Source: an uncultured Bacilli bacterium
GTDB lineage: Bacteria > Bacillota_I > Bacilli_A > RF39 > UBA660
NCBI GenBank assembly: GCA_947630585.1
Contig: CANRIE010000111.1
Span: 1-21,821 of the forward strand
Direction: 5' to 3'
DNA length: 21,821 nucleotides
In this document: positions 8,382-15,590 of the stretch, in pieces
Layout: every line of letters starts with the position of its first letter
Numbering within the stretch: the stretch's first letter is position 1
Position numbers and translations under genes: made by a program
The notes under the pieces: model-generated
What the model was told of the DNA's origin: nothing
Seen by the model: only the letters and a program-made list of their open reading frames with translations
The model's database searches: none

Positions 8382-8978
8382 ATGACAGAGGAGTTAAAAA
8401 GTTTAATCAGTTTAACTGATGAGATATTTGATATAATTAAAGATGATTATAGTAAATATTTAAGTAATGAAAAATTGGAATTATTAGATAATATAAATTA
8501 CAATAATTTATTTAAAATAAAAGATAATTTAATTTATTTTAAAATAGATTGCTTTTCTTATCCCCTTAAAAAAAATAACTTATCAATTGAAGTAATTATA
8601 TTCATTTGTTTAACTTATATATGTTCTAATATAAATCCTTTAAAAATAATTTTAATTGATTATGAAATTAATAAGATAATTACGAATAATAATTTAGAAA
8701 GAAGTTTAGAAGTTAGTGATTTTGAACTTGTTGATATAATAGAAACTAAAATATTAAATGATTTACCATATAATATAATATTTCTTGATAGTGATATTGA
8801 AATATTTAATTATTTAAGAATTGAAAAAGGAATTAAGGTTGCTAAACTTTATTATGATATATTATTAAGTTTAGGTAATACTGATAATCCTTTAGAATAT
8901 TATTTAACTTATAAAAATTTTAATTATGAAGATACTTATGAAATAATTTATAACTATATTAATAAAAAAATATTTTAG
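8382..8978 (+). CDS. Hypothetical protein, 198 aa
   Basis: I do not recognise this protein. The start is taken at ATG 8382 (M-T-E-E-L-K-S-L) because AAAAAGG at 8364-8370 is too close to the alternative in-frame ATG at 8373. It is rich in Ile, Asn, Leu, Asp and Tyr, acidic at the N-terminus, with no signal peptide. The stretch around residues 67-78 (I-E-V-I-I-F-I-C-L-T-Y-I) is hydrophobic but more like a buried helix than a clear TM segment. It is predicted to be a soluble, mostly helical cytoplasmic protein. It stands between the T4SS operon and tspO, and could be the last gene of the mobile region or the first chromosomal one. No catalytic motif is visible. Confidence 0.6.
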   Translation: MTEELKSLISLTDEIFDIIKDDYSKYLSNEKLELLDNINYNNLFKIKDNLIYFKIDCFSYPLKKNNLSIEVIIFICLTYICSNINPLKIILIDYEINKIITNNNLERSLEVSDFELVDIIETKILNDLPYNIIFLDSDIEIFNYLRIEKGIKVAKLYYDILLSLGNTDNPLEYYLTYKNFNYEDTYEIIYNYINKKIF

Positions 8979-9020
8979 AATTAATTAAATTTAAATTTCA
9001 TAGAATTAAGTGGTGAGACT

Positions 9021-9497
9021 ATGAAATTAAATAAAAATACTAAAACATTTATAATTGCTTTAATAATTCCTCTTGGAATTGGTTTTTTAACTTTTTTATT
9101 AACAAGAAAAGGTATTAATTATTACAGTAATAATTTAATTAAACCAACATTCGCACCACCTAGTTATCTATTTGGGATTGTTTGGACTATACTTTATATT
9201 TTAATGGGAATATCAAGTTATATTATTTATAATGATATGACTTGTAATCGTAATATTTGTTTAATCATTTATGGCTTGAATTTAGTATTAAATTTTATGT
9301 GGCCAATTATTTTTTTTAATTTAATGCTTAGATTATTTGCATTTATATTTATAATATTTTTAGATATTGTTGTAATTTATATGATAATATGTTTTCAAGG
9401 AATATCTAAGAAGGCTGCTTATTTACAAATACCATATTTAGTTTGGTTAATATTTGCTAGCATTTTAAATTTTAGTGTTTATTTTTTAAATAGATAA
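9021..9497 (+). CDS. tspO: TspO/MBR family membrane protein
   Basis: 158 residues with five predicted TM helices, the family's usual size and topology. Diagnostic stretches are P-T-F-A-P-P-S-Y-L-F-G-I-V-W-T-I-L-Y-I-L-M-G, then N-F-M-W-P-I-I-F-F, then Q-I-P-Y-L-V-W-L-I-F-A-S-I-L-N near the C-terminus. TspO proteins bind porphyrins and related hydrophobic ligands in the cytoplasmic membrane and are linked to tetrapyrrole handling and stress responses; the precise role here cannot be read from the sequence. A GTGGTGAG ribosome-binding site (9010-9017) precedes ATG 9021. It lies only 42 bases after the preceding gene on the same strand and may be co-transcribed with it. No heme biosynthesis genes are nearby. 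Confidence 0.92.
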   Translation: MKLNKNTKTFIIALIIPLGIGFLTFLLTRKGINYYSNNLIKPTFAPPSYLFGIVWTILYILMGISSYIIYNDMTCNRNICLIIYGLNLVLNFMWPIIFFNLMLRLFAFIFIIFLDIVVIYMIICFQGISKKAAYLQIPYLVWLIFASILNFSVYFLNR

Positions 9498-9500
9498 ATG

Positions 9501-9506
9501 TATAAT
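9501..9506 (+). promoter_or_regulatory. Possible -10 element upstream of the Y-family polymerase
   Basis: TATAAT at 9501-9506 lies just after the tspO stop and 18 bases before the polymerase ATG. It would give a leader of only about a dozen bases, nearly all of it the AAGGTGG ribosome-binding site. No good -35 is seen. I saw no Gram-positive LexA (GAAC...GTTC) box, so there is no sign of direct SOS control. Confidence 0.35.
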
Positions 9507-9523
9507 ATTCACAAGGTGGTTTT

Positions 9524-10708
9524 ATGAATATTATTTTTCATGTTGATGTTAATAATGCTTTTTTATCGTGGAGTGCGGTTTATTTACTTAAAAATGGTTA
9601 TAAAGAAGATATTAGAACTATTCCAAGTGTTATAGCAGGTGATGAAGAAAAAAGACACGGAATAGTTTTAGCTAAAAGTGAGGTTGCTAAAAAGCAGGGA
9701 ATAAAAACAGCTGAGACTCTTCATAGTGCGAGATGCAAATGTAAGAATTTAAGTGTATTTCCTCCTATCTTTGATTTTTATAAAGAAACATCAGATAAAT
9801 TATATGAATATTTTTTAACTTTTACTCCCGATGTTGAAAGATTTTCAATTGATGAATGCTTTTTAGATTTATCAAATACAACTCTCTTATATGATGATAT
9901 TTTAGCTCTTGCTTATAATATGAAAGAGGAAATTAAAGAAAAATTTGGATTTACAGTTAATATTGGAATTGGAAATAACAAATTATGTGCTAAAATGGCT
10001 GGGGATTTTTCAAAACCTGATAAAGTTCACACCTTGTTTTCAAATGAAATAAAAGATAAACTATGGCCTTTACCAATTGAAGACTTACTGTATATTGGAA
10101 AAAGTAGTAGTCAAGAACTTCGTAGTTTAGGAATTAATACAATTGGTGATTTAGCCCAAATTAATCCTGATAAATTAAAAAAACATTTTAAAAATCGAAG
10201 TACTTTCATGATAGAATATGCAAATGGGGTAGATGACGCGAAAGTAATTAGTAAAACAAGTAAAAATAAATGCATTAGTTTTTCAGAAACTTTAGAATTT
10301 GATACTAAGGATAAAGAATTTTTAAAACGAAAACTTATGGTTATGTGTGAAAAAATTGGAATTAAACTAAGGCAAGAAAAATTATTTGCTAAAACAATTG
10401 CAATTACTATTAGAACTAATTATTTTAAAGATTATTCCCATCAAAAGAAAATGCTAAATGAAACTAATAATACGATGGAATTATATCAAAATGTTTTAGA
10501 TATCTTTGATATTACAGTAGGTGATAATTTAATTAGAAATATTGGAGTTCGAGTATCTGACCTTGTTAAAACAAGAAATAACCAAATATCTTTATTTGAT
10601 AATGATAATAAAGATAATGATAAGATTCAAGAATTAGTTGATAATATCAATAATAAATACAATGATTTAAAAATAATGCCAGCCGTTTTTTATAAAAAAA
10701 ATAATTGA
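9524..10708 (+). CDS. dinB: Y-family DNA polymerase (Pol IV/UmuC type)
   Basis: 394-residue translesion DNA polymerase acting on damaged or stalled templates. The palm opens H-V-D-V-N-N-A-F-L-S-W, with Asp8 as a metal ligand and Phe13 in the steric-gate position. The catalytic S-I-D-E motif is at residues 108-111 (Asp110, Glu111), and V-N-I-G-I-G-N-N-K-L-C-A-K-M-A follows. The helix-hairpin-helix thumb region includes L-Y-I-G-K-S and N-T-I-G-D-L-A. The little-finger domain fills the C-terminal third, and Q-I-S-L-F at 354-358 is a textbook beta-clamp binding motif. The N-N-A-F-L-S-W variant is typical of the UmuC-like branch common in Firmicutes rather than E. coli DinB (D-C-F-F-A), so the gene symbol is approximate. 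AAGGTGG (9513-9519) precedes ATG 9524. The gene ends on TGA. Confidence 0.92.
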   Translation: MNIIFHVDVNNAFLSWSAVYLLKNGYKEDIRTIPSVIAGDEEKRHGIVLAKSEVAKKQGIKTAETLHSARCKCKNLSVFPPIFDFYKETSDKLYEYFLTFTPDVERFSIDECFLDLSNTTLLYDDILALAYNMKEEIKEKFGFTVNIGIGNNKLCAKMAGDFSKPDKVHTLFSNEIKDKLWPLPIEDLLYIGKSSSQELRSLGINTIGDLAQINPDKLKKHFKNRSTFMIEYANGVDDAKVISKTSKNKCISFSETLEFDTKDKEFLKRKLMVMCEKIGIKLRQEKLFAKTIAITIRTNYFKDYSHQKKMLNETNNTMELYQNVLDIFDITVGDNLIRNIGVRVSDLVKTRNNQISLFDNDNKDNDKIQELVDNINNKYNDLKIMPAVFYKKNN

Positions 10709-10733
10709 CAAAGAAAATAATGTTTGTTATTAT
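10705..10733 (+). promoter_or_regulatory. Sigma-A type promoter for the HAD-like gene pair
   Basis: TTGACA (10705-10710) and TATTAT (10728-10733) are separated by exactly 17 bases. The -35 overlaps the TGA stop of the polymerase gene (10706-10708). Transcription would begin near 10740, giving a leader of about 59 bases before ATG 10799. This is one of the best promoter matches in the window. Confidence 0.7.
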
Positions 10734-10798
10734 AAAGAAACTTATTTAGGAGTATGAATATTTAAAAATTTAAATAATATAATGGAAAGAAGGAGAAA

Positions 10799-11788
10799 AT
10801 GACTAAATATTGGAATCTAACCAAAGAAGAAATTTTAAAATTACCTTCTAACAATTTAATAAATTTTAATGAGATAATGCTTGCAATTACAAAGTATAAA
10901 ATGGATTTATGCCGAGAAATGGGAATTCTATTTGAAATAATTCATTTAGATATTGATGATACCTTAAATAAAACTAGAGGATGTCTTCAAGAACAAATTA
11001 AAAAAATAGATAAAAGAATTACAGAACAATATTATAGTGAAAAAATAAAAAGTTTAAGTAATTTAGAAAGAGAAGTTTATTCTCACAAATTCTTTATGAG
11101 ACTTGATGAATTTTTAGAAGAAAGAAATAATCGTGATTCTAGAATTGATTATCATGCCCTTCATAGAGAAGAAAATTTATATCCTAATACAATTAAATAT
11201 TTAAATGAATTAACAACAATTTTTGATACAGATATTGTTTATGATTTATATAAATTATATAAAAAAGGTGTAGATGTTTCTAAAGCAAGAGTTGTCTTTA
11301 TTATTTTATTATCCCATTATAATGCAAAATCCGAAATGCTTGCTAAAATAAGAACTTATTATGGTTATGCTCCTAAATTAGATGGAATTCTTTTATCACG
11401 TTTTTATGATGAAGAGTATAAAGAAGGGAAAACTAGAGTAATTAGCAATAAGGCTATTACTTCAATTAAAACTTTTAATTTAACTAGAGAAGAAATTGCT
11501 AGAAGTACAATTATCGATAACAATGATATTGTAAGGAAAATGTATATGCAATTAGGAGGGTTTGCAATTAAGTTTTTAGAAGATGGATACCCTAACTTTT
11601 CAGAGTTATATGGTGATGAACAAAAAGAATATTCAAGATTTAATTGTGAAAGAATGATTACTAGTATTGAACCAGAATGGATTGAATATGTTATTAATCT
11701 AAATAAATACGATAGAAATCATGGAATTAAATCAAATAATTATATGGAAGTTAACGAAGTGTTAGCAAATAAAGTATTTAAAAAATAA
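10799..11788 (+). CDS. HAD-superfamily-like protein, probable phosphohydrolase
   Basis: 329 residues with motifs in HAD order. Motif I is H-L-D-I-D-D-T-L (Asp51 nucleophile, Asp53 acid/base, Thr55). The cap region is followed by L-Y-P-N-T-I-K-Y-L-N-E-L, like the usual 'xYPGVxEFL'. Motif II would be I-I-L-L-S-H-Y (Ser172), motif III Lys211 in G-K-T-R-V-I, and motif IV I-I-D-N-N-D-I (Asp240, with Asn where a second Asp is common). HAD enzymes hydrolyse phosphate esters through an aspartyl-phosphate; the substrate here is unknown. The protein has no TM or signal peptide. It is long for a HAD protein, with a ~50-residue helical N-terminal extension and a ~70-residue C-terminal tail. It has its own promoter and is followed after 10 bases by an unknown gene, so the two probably work together. 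Motifs II-IV are assigned by eye and less certain than motif I. Confidence 0.65.
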   Translation: MTKYWNLTKEEILKLPSNNLINFNEIMLAITKYKMDLCREMGILFEIIHLDIDDTLNKTRGCLQEQIKKIDKRITEQYYSEKIKSLSNLEREVYSHKFFMRLDEFLEERNNRDSRIDYHALHREENLYPNTIKYLNELTTIFDTDIVYDLYKLYKKGVDVSKARVVFIILLSHYNAKSEMLAKIRTYYGYAPKLDGILLSRFYDEEYKEGKTRVISNKAITSIKTFNLTREEIARSTIIDNNDIVRKMYMQLGGFAIKFLEDGYPNFSELYGDEQKEYSRFNCERMITSIEPEWIEYVINLNKYDRNHGIKSNNYMEVNEVLANKVFKK

Positions 11789-11798
11789 GGGAGGTTAT

Positions 11799-12371
11799 AT
11801 GGAATATTTAAAATTATTATTAAAACAATATGAAGAAAGAGGAGAAAGTAAATTAGATTTAGAAAAATTAAAAAAAGAAATTGAAATTTATAAGAAAAGT
11901 TTAAAAGAAGATGGAATATTAGATAATATTTGTTTAGAACTTGGGAAAGGAAATTTAGATAGTGTAAGTGATACGGATTCTAGAATTACCTTATTAACAA
12001 GTTTTAAAAACACTTTTCCTAATGATAAAGCACGAGTAATATTAGATGGAGAAATATTAAAAAATCCTCATGGAATAACAATTAAAGAAAATAATTCACA
12101 TGAAGATATTACTATGCAACCAAATAATCAACAATATTGTATAGCTCATAATCCATTTGATTATGAAAAGACTTGTTCTGATTTACAAGTTTTACATAAT
12201 CAAGGTTTTAATGTTATCCTTGGAATGTTTGGAAACTTTAGTGATAAAAATTACCAAGAAAAATTAGAACAACTACGCAAATTTCGAGAAATGGTAGCTG
12301 GGGTTATGGTTTTAAAAAATAAGGGTGATACTTACATTTCTTTAGTTAAAACTAAAGGAAGTTACAAATAA
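11799..12371 (+). CDS. Hypothetical protein, 190 aa, partner of the HAD-like gene
   Basis: I do not recognise a family. The strong site GGGAGG (11789-11794) and the 10-base gap after the HAD-like gene indicate co-transcription. The first ~45 residues are Lys/Glu/Leu-rich and look like an amphipathic helix or coiled coil (Y-L-K-L-L-L-K-Q-Y-E-E-R). The rest is a compact alpha/beta domain with stretches such as Y-C-I-A-H-N-P-F-D, V-I-L-G-M-F-G-N-F-S and G-D-T-Y-I-S-L-V. It has no signal peptide or TM. The alternating pattern near the C-terminus (V-M-V-L-K-N-K-G-D-T-Y-I-S-L-V-K-T) suggests a beta-hairpin. Function is unknown. Confidence 0.6.
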   Translation: MEYLKLLLKQYEERGESKLDLEKLKKEIEIYKKSLKEDGILDNICLELGKGNLDSVSDTDSRITLLTSFKNTFPNDKARVILDGEILKNPHGITIKENNSHEDITMQPNNQQYCIAHNPFDYEKTCSDLQVLHNQGFNVILGMFGNFSDKNYQEKLEQLRKFREMVAGVMVLKNKGDTYISLVKTKGSYK

Positions 12372-12395
12372 AATTAAATAAATGTAAAAAATTAC

Positions 12396-12423
12396 TTGTA
12401 TTCATTTAAATTTATGGTAAAAT
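12396..12423 (+). promoter_or_regulatory. Extended -10 promoter for the repeat protein gene
   Basis: TTGTAT (12396-12401), a 16-base spacer and TAAAAT (12418-12423), with TGG directly upstream of the -10 (12415-12417). This makes an extended -10 (TGn) promoter, the usual compensation for a weak -35 in low-GC Gram-positives. Transcription would begin near 12430, just ahead of AAAGGAG (12438-12444). Confidence 0.6.
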
Positions 12424-12453
12424 TAATTATGTTTTTTAAAGGAGTATAGTAGT

Positions 12454-13923
12454 ATGGTAAGTAGTTTTGAAGAATTAATTAATAATATTAAAAATAGTAA
12501 AATTTCTAGTAAAAGTTTAATTGATTTAATTAATTTAAATGGATTTAGTAAAAATAAGATTGAATTATTAATGGATACAATTCTTGATAATTCTAAATAT
12601 GGAAGTTTAATAAGTAAATTAAATAGTCGGATTATTGAAAAATATTTAGATATTAAATTAGATAAGGAAGATTATTATCGGTTATTAATGTTAGTTAATT
12701 ATATGGATTCTAAATATATTATAAAACTTATTAATAAATTAAAAGAAAATGGTGATAATTATCATATATGTAAGTTTGCTAATATGGTTGATGATACTAA
12801 AAAGAAATTATTCTTAGATATGGTTATTAAAAGTTTAGAGCCAGAATTAGTTTATGAATTTGCCCTTAAAGTAAAAAATATTGATATTAGTTTATTAGAA
12901 GATAGTATTATTAAAATAGCTAATCCTAGTTATTTATATTATTTTGCAAGGGATATAAGTGGTGCTAATATTAGAAAACTAGAGCATAGATTACTTGAAG
13001 TATATCGTGATGCTGATATTTTAGTTGATTTTTCTTATTTAGATGGAGTTAATATTAAAATACTTGAACATTGTATTTTAAAAAGTGATAATCCATATAT
13101 AATAACGAAGTTTGCTAGTAATCCTAAATCTAATTTTTTAAAAATTGAAAAGAAATTAATGGAACTTGGTAATTTAGAGTGTTTATTAGAACTTGCTAGA
13201 TTAGAAAGAGTTGAAGATTTAAGTGATTTAGAAAACTATTTTAATGTTTGTAATAATCATTACTATATTTATAAATTTGCTAAAGAATTCGAGAGTAAAG
13301 TTGATGTTTTAAGATTTGAAAAATCATTACTTGAAAGTCGTGAGGATGATTCTATAACTAGTCAAGAAGAACAGATTAAGAAACTTGATTCAATTTTCTT
13401 ATTTGCTTTAAATATTAAGAATTGTAATCTTGATTTATTAAAAGATTATATTATAAAAAGTAATAACTATTATTATATTAATAGATTTTATTTAGAAGTA
13501 AAAGGCGATAAAACGAGATTAAAAAATAAATTATTAGAAGTTAAAAGTGAAATGGAATTGTTAAAAGAAGAATATGAAATAAGAGGAGATATAGGACTTG
13601 ATGTCAATGTTTATTATGACTTTTTAAAAGAAGTATTAGGAATTGAAGTTTCTAATTTAAAAGAAGCTTTAAACTTGATTAGAACTAATTTAGTTGAAAT
13701 AATAAATAAGATTGGTTTAGTTAATTTCTATTTAAGACTTGATAATCGTTATTTTAAAGTTAAAGATGAAGTATTAGAAAGAGTATATGATAGGAAGGTT
13801 ATAGAGTTTTATAAAAGTTTCTTAAAAGGAAATATGAGTTTAGAAATGGCAATTGAACTTGATTATAAATATTTAAATCAAGATAAAAAAGTATTAAAAT
13901 TAACAAAAGTAGTTGACTTTTAA
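12454..13923 (+). CDS. Tandem helical-repeat protein, 489 aa, function unknown
   Basis: No known family is recognised by name, but the internal structure is clear. From about residue 103 to 369 there are roughly nine degenerate repeats of 27-29 residues with the pattern Y-(I/L)-x-x-F-A-x-x-(I/V)-x-x-x-(N/D)-(I/L)-x-x-L-E-x-x-(I/L)-(I/L)-x-S-x-(N/D)-x-Y. Examples are L-Y-Y-F-A-R-D-I-S-G-A-N-I-R-K-L-E, I-F-L-F-A-L-N-I-K-N-C-N-L-D-L-L-K and I-Y-K-F-A-K-E-F. Each unit should be two helices, so the whole would form a curved solenoid like HEAT or related repeats, a protein-binding scaffold. Similar 'F/YA...LE...' repeats are seen in phage proteins and some host proteins. It has no signal peptide or TM. 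It has its own extended -10 promoter and AAAGGAG site. The last codons contain the -35 of the asnS promoter. Confidence 0.7.
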   Translation: MVSSFEELINNIKNSKISSKSLIDLINLNGFSKNKIELLMDTILDNSKYGSLISKLNSRIIEKYLDIKLDKEDYYRLLMLVNYMDSKYIIKLINKLKENGDNYHICKFANMVDDTKKKLFLDMVIKSLEPELVYEFALKVKNIDISLLEDSIIKIANPSYLYYFARDISGANIRKLEHRLLEVYRDADILVDFSYLDGVNIKILEHCILKSDNPYIITKFASNPKSNFLKIEKKLMELGNLECLLELARLERVEDLSDLENYFNVCNNHYYIYKFAKEFESKVDVLRFEKSLLESREDDSITSQEEQIKKLDSIFLFALNIKNCNLDLLKDYIIKSNNYYYINRFYLEVKGDKTRLKNKLLEVKSEMELLKEEYEIRGDIGLDVNVYYDFLKEVLGIEVSNLKEALNLIRTNLVEIINKIGLVNFYLRLDNRYFKVKDEVLERVYDRKVIEFYKSFLKGNMSLEMAIELDYKYLNQDKKVLKLTKVVDF

Positions 13924-13942
13924 AAATAAATAGTTATATAAT
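13913..13942 (+). promoter_or_regulatory. Promoter of the asnS T-box transcript
   Basis: TTGACT (13913-13918), an 18-base spacer and TATAAT (13937-13942). The -35 overlaps the last codons of the upstream repeat-protein gene. Transcription would start near 13949, giving a ~238-base leader that contains the T-box. Confidence 0.7.
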
Positions 13943-13949
13943 TGATTTG

Positions 13950-14180
13950 TAAAACGTTGATGAAGAGAAGTATTATATTTAGTAACTTAAGAGAACTAAT
14001 GGATGGTGGAAATTAGGAGGAAGAATATAAGAATAACACTTCGGAGTATATTTTTGAAATTAGTAGAAAATATCGGTTTAAATAATCGTTATCAAAAAGA
14101 GATATCAAGCATTGATAAGAAGAGTGGTACCGTGATTATGCGCCTCTTTATATTAATGCTTTTTATTTATATAGAGGAGG
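13950..14180 (+). promoter_or_regulatory. T-box riboswitch leader controlling asnS (asparagine specifier)
   Basis: All T-box hallmarks are present. The Stem I base pairs GAAGT (13967-13971) with ACTTC (14038-14042). The specifier AAC, an Asn codon, is at 14035-14037, followed by A as is usual. The distal part has AGAGA (13990-13994) and a CTAAT/ATTAG hairpin (13996-14000 with 14012-14016) whose loop carries the GGATGGTGG motif. The T-box sequence AGAGTGGTACCGTG is at 14121-14134. The antiterminator-type fold is canonical: AAGAG (14120-14124) with CTCTT (14044-equivalent run at 14144-14148), the 7-base bulge TGGTACC (14125-14131), and a 3-bp upper helix 14132-14134 with 14141-14143. Uncharged tRNA-Asn would bind the specifier and the TGGT bulge. 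The competing fold pairs CCTCT (14143-14147) with AGAGG (14173-14177) of the ribosome-binding site, and no U-run follows. This points to control of translation. Confidence 0.9.
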
Positions 14181-14186
14181 AAATTT

Positions 14187-15566
14187 ATGTTAATTGATGT
14201 TGTAGATATTTATAAGAATTTAAGTGAGTATCTTGATAAGGATGTAAAAATTCAGGGATGGGTTAGAAATCATCGAAAGCAAAAAGAATTTGGTTTTATT
14301 GATTTTTCTGATGGAACTTGTTTTCAAAATATTCAACTTGTATATGATAATAAGTTAGATAATTTTAATGATATTACTAAAATAAAGATTGGGTCTAGTA
14401 TTGAGGTTATGGGTACAATTATCAAGTCACAAGGAGCTGGACAAGAGTTTGAGGTTAAAGTTTCAAATATTACTTTAATTGGAGATTGTCCTGATGAATA
14501 TCCAATTCAACCAAAGAGACACACAAGAGAATTTTTAAGAGAACAAGCTTATTTAAGACCTCGAACTAACTTATTCAATGCTGTATTTAGAGTTAGAAGT
14601 ATTACGGCTCATGCGATTCATACTTATTTTCAGGAGAGAGGCTACGTTTATTTTCATGCTCCTTTAATTACAGCAAGTGATTGCGAAGGAGCAGGCCAAA
14701 TGTTTCAAGTTACAACGCTTGATTTAGATAAAGTTGCCAAAAGTGGGGAAGTTGATTATTCAAAAGACTTCTTTGGCAAAAGTGCTGCTTTAACAGTATC
14801 AGGACAACTTGAAGCTGAGACGTTTGCAATGGCTTATAAAAAAGTTTACACCTTTGGTCCAACTTTTAGGGCTGAAAACTCTAATACCAAAACGCATGCT
14901 AGTGAATTTTGGATGATTGAACCTGAAATTGCTTTCTGTGATTTATCAGGTGTTATGGATATTGAAGAAGATATGTTAAAATATATTGTTAAATATGTGT
15001 TAGAACATGCCAAGTCTGAAATGGAATTCTTTGATAAATTTGTTGAAAAAGGTTTAATTGCTAAACTAAATAAACTTGTAAATAGTAAATTTACAAGAAT
15101 TACTCATCATGATGTTATAACAATACTAAAGAATGCTAAAGTCAAATGGGAATTTGAACCAGAATACGGCGAAGATATTGCAAGAGAACATGAAAAATAT
15201 ATAACAGAATACTTTGATGGACCAGTTTTCATAACTGATTGGCCTAAAGATATTAAAGCGTTCTATATGAAATTAAATCCTGATAATGAAACGGTTGCAG
15301 CAGTTGATTTGGAAGTACCAGGGGCTGGAGAACTTATTGGAGGATCTGAAAGAGAAGCCGATTATGATAAGTTAGTTCGGAGAATGCAAGAAATGGGCAT
15401 GAGTGATGAAGGCATGGAATGGTATTTAAATTTAAGAAAATTTGGAGGATGTTATCATTCCGGATTTGGAATGGGATTTGAAAGATTATTAATTTATCTA
15501 ACAGGTGTAGAAAACATAAGAGATGTTATTCCTTATCCAAGAACTCCAGGTAATTGCGATTTTTAA
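14187..15566 (+). CDS. asnS: Asparaginyl-tRNA synthetase
   Basis: 459-residue class IIb aminoacyl-tRNA synthetase that charges tRNA-Asn with asparagine in the cytoplasm. An N-terminal OB-fold anticodon-binding domain (about 15-105, including I-Q-G-W-V-R-N-H-R) is followed by the class II core. Motif 2 is F-R-A-E-N-S-N-T-K-T-H-A-S-E-F-W (Arg228), and motif 3 is G-F-G-M-G-F-E-R-L-L-I-Y (Arg433). The ending R-D-V-I-P-Y-P-R-T-P-G-N-C-D-F is the AsnRS signature, distinguishing it from AspRS. The upstream T-box with an AAC specifier independently supports asparagine. GAGGAGG (14174-14180) lies six bases before ATG 14187 and is the element covered by the leader hairpin. The stop codon lies in the bidirectional terminator shared with the convergent gene. 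Confidence 0.97.
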   Translation: MLIDVVDIYKNLSEYLDKDVKIQGWVRNHRKQKEFGFIDFSDGTCFQNIQLVYDNKLDNFNDITKIKIGSSIEVMGTIIKSQGAGQEFEVKVSNITLIGDCPDEYPIQPKRHTREFLREQAYLRPRTNLFNAVFRVRSITAHAIHTYFQERGYVYFHAPLITASDCEGAGQMFQVTTLDLDKVAKSGEVDYSKDFFGKSAALTVSGQLEAETFAMAYKKVYTFGPTFRAENSNTKTHASEFWMIEPEIAFCDLSGVMDIEEDMLKYIVKYVLEHAKSEMEFFDKFVEKGLIAKLNKLVNSKFTRITHHDVITILKNAKVKWEFEPEYGEDIAREHEKYITEYFDGPVFITDWPKDIKAFYMKLNPDNETVAAVDLEVPGAGELIGGSEREADYDKLVRRMQEMGMSDEGMEWYLNLRKFGGCYHSGFGMGFERLLIYLTGVENIRDVIPYPRTPGNCDF

Positions 15567-15590
15567 AAATAGTCCAAAAAGACTATTTTT
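15565..15590. terminator. Bidirectional intrinsic terminator between asnS and the PrsW-like gene
   Basis: A perfect 10-bp stem, AAAAATAGTC (15565-15574) with GACTATTTTT (15581-15590), has a 6-base loop and T-runs on both strands. The asnS TAA (15564-15566) and the opposing TAG (complement of 15583-15585) both fall in or at the edge of the stem, so the two converging genes end inside one hairpin. Confidence 0.88.

Noticed and set aside
9490..9524. LexA/SOS box upstream of the Y-family polymerase
   Set aside because: No GAAC-N4-GTTC type palindrome is present; only a TATAAT and the ribosome-binding site are visible.
10706..10708. Mycoplasma code (TGA as Trp) because of the extreme AT bias
   Set aside because: Trp residues in conserved motifs are TGG, and the polymerase gene ends naturally on TGA just after its C-terminal tail, so table 11 is the simpler reading.
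14003..14197. A short plus-strand frame in the asnS leader
   Set aside because: It runs through the T-box specifier, T-box sequence and ribosome-binding site, which explain the sequence fully. It has no protein-like features and overlaps asnS out of frame.
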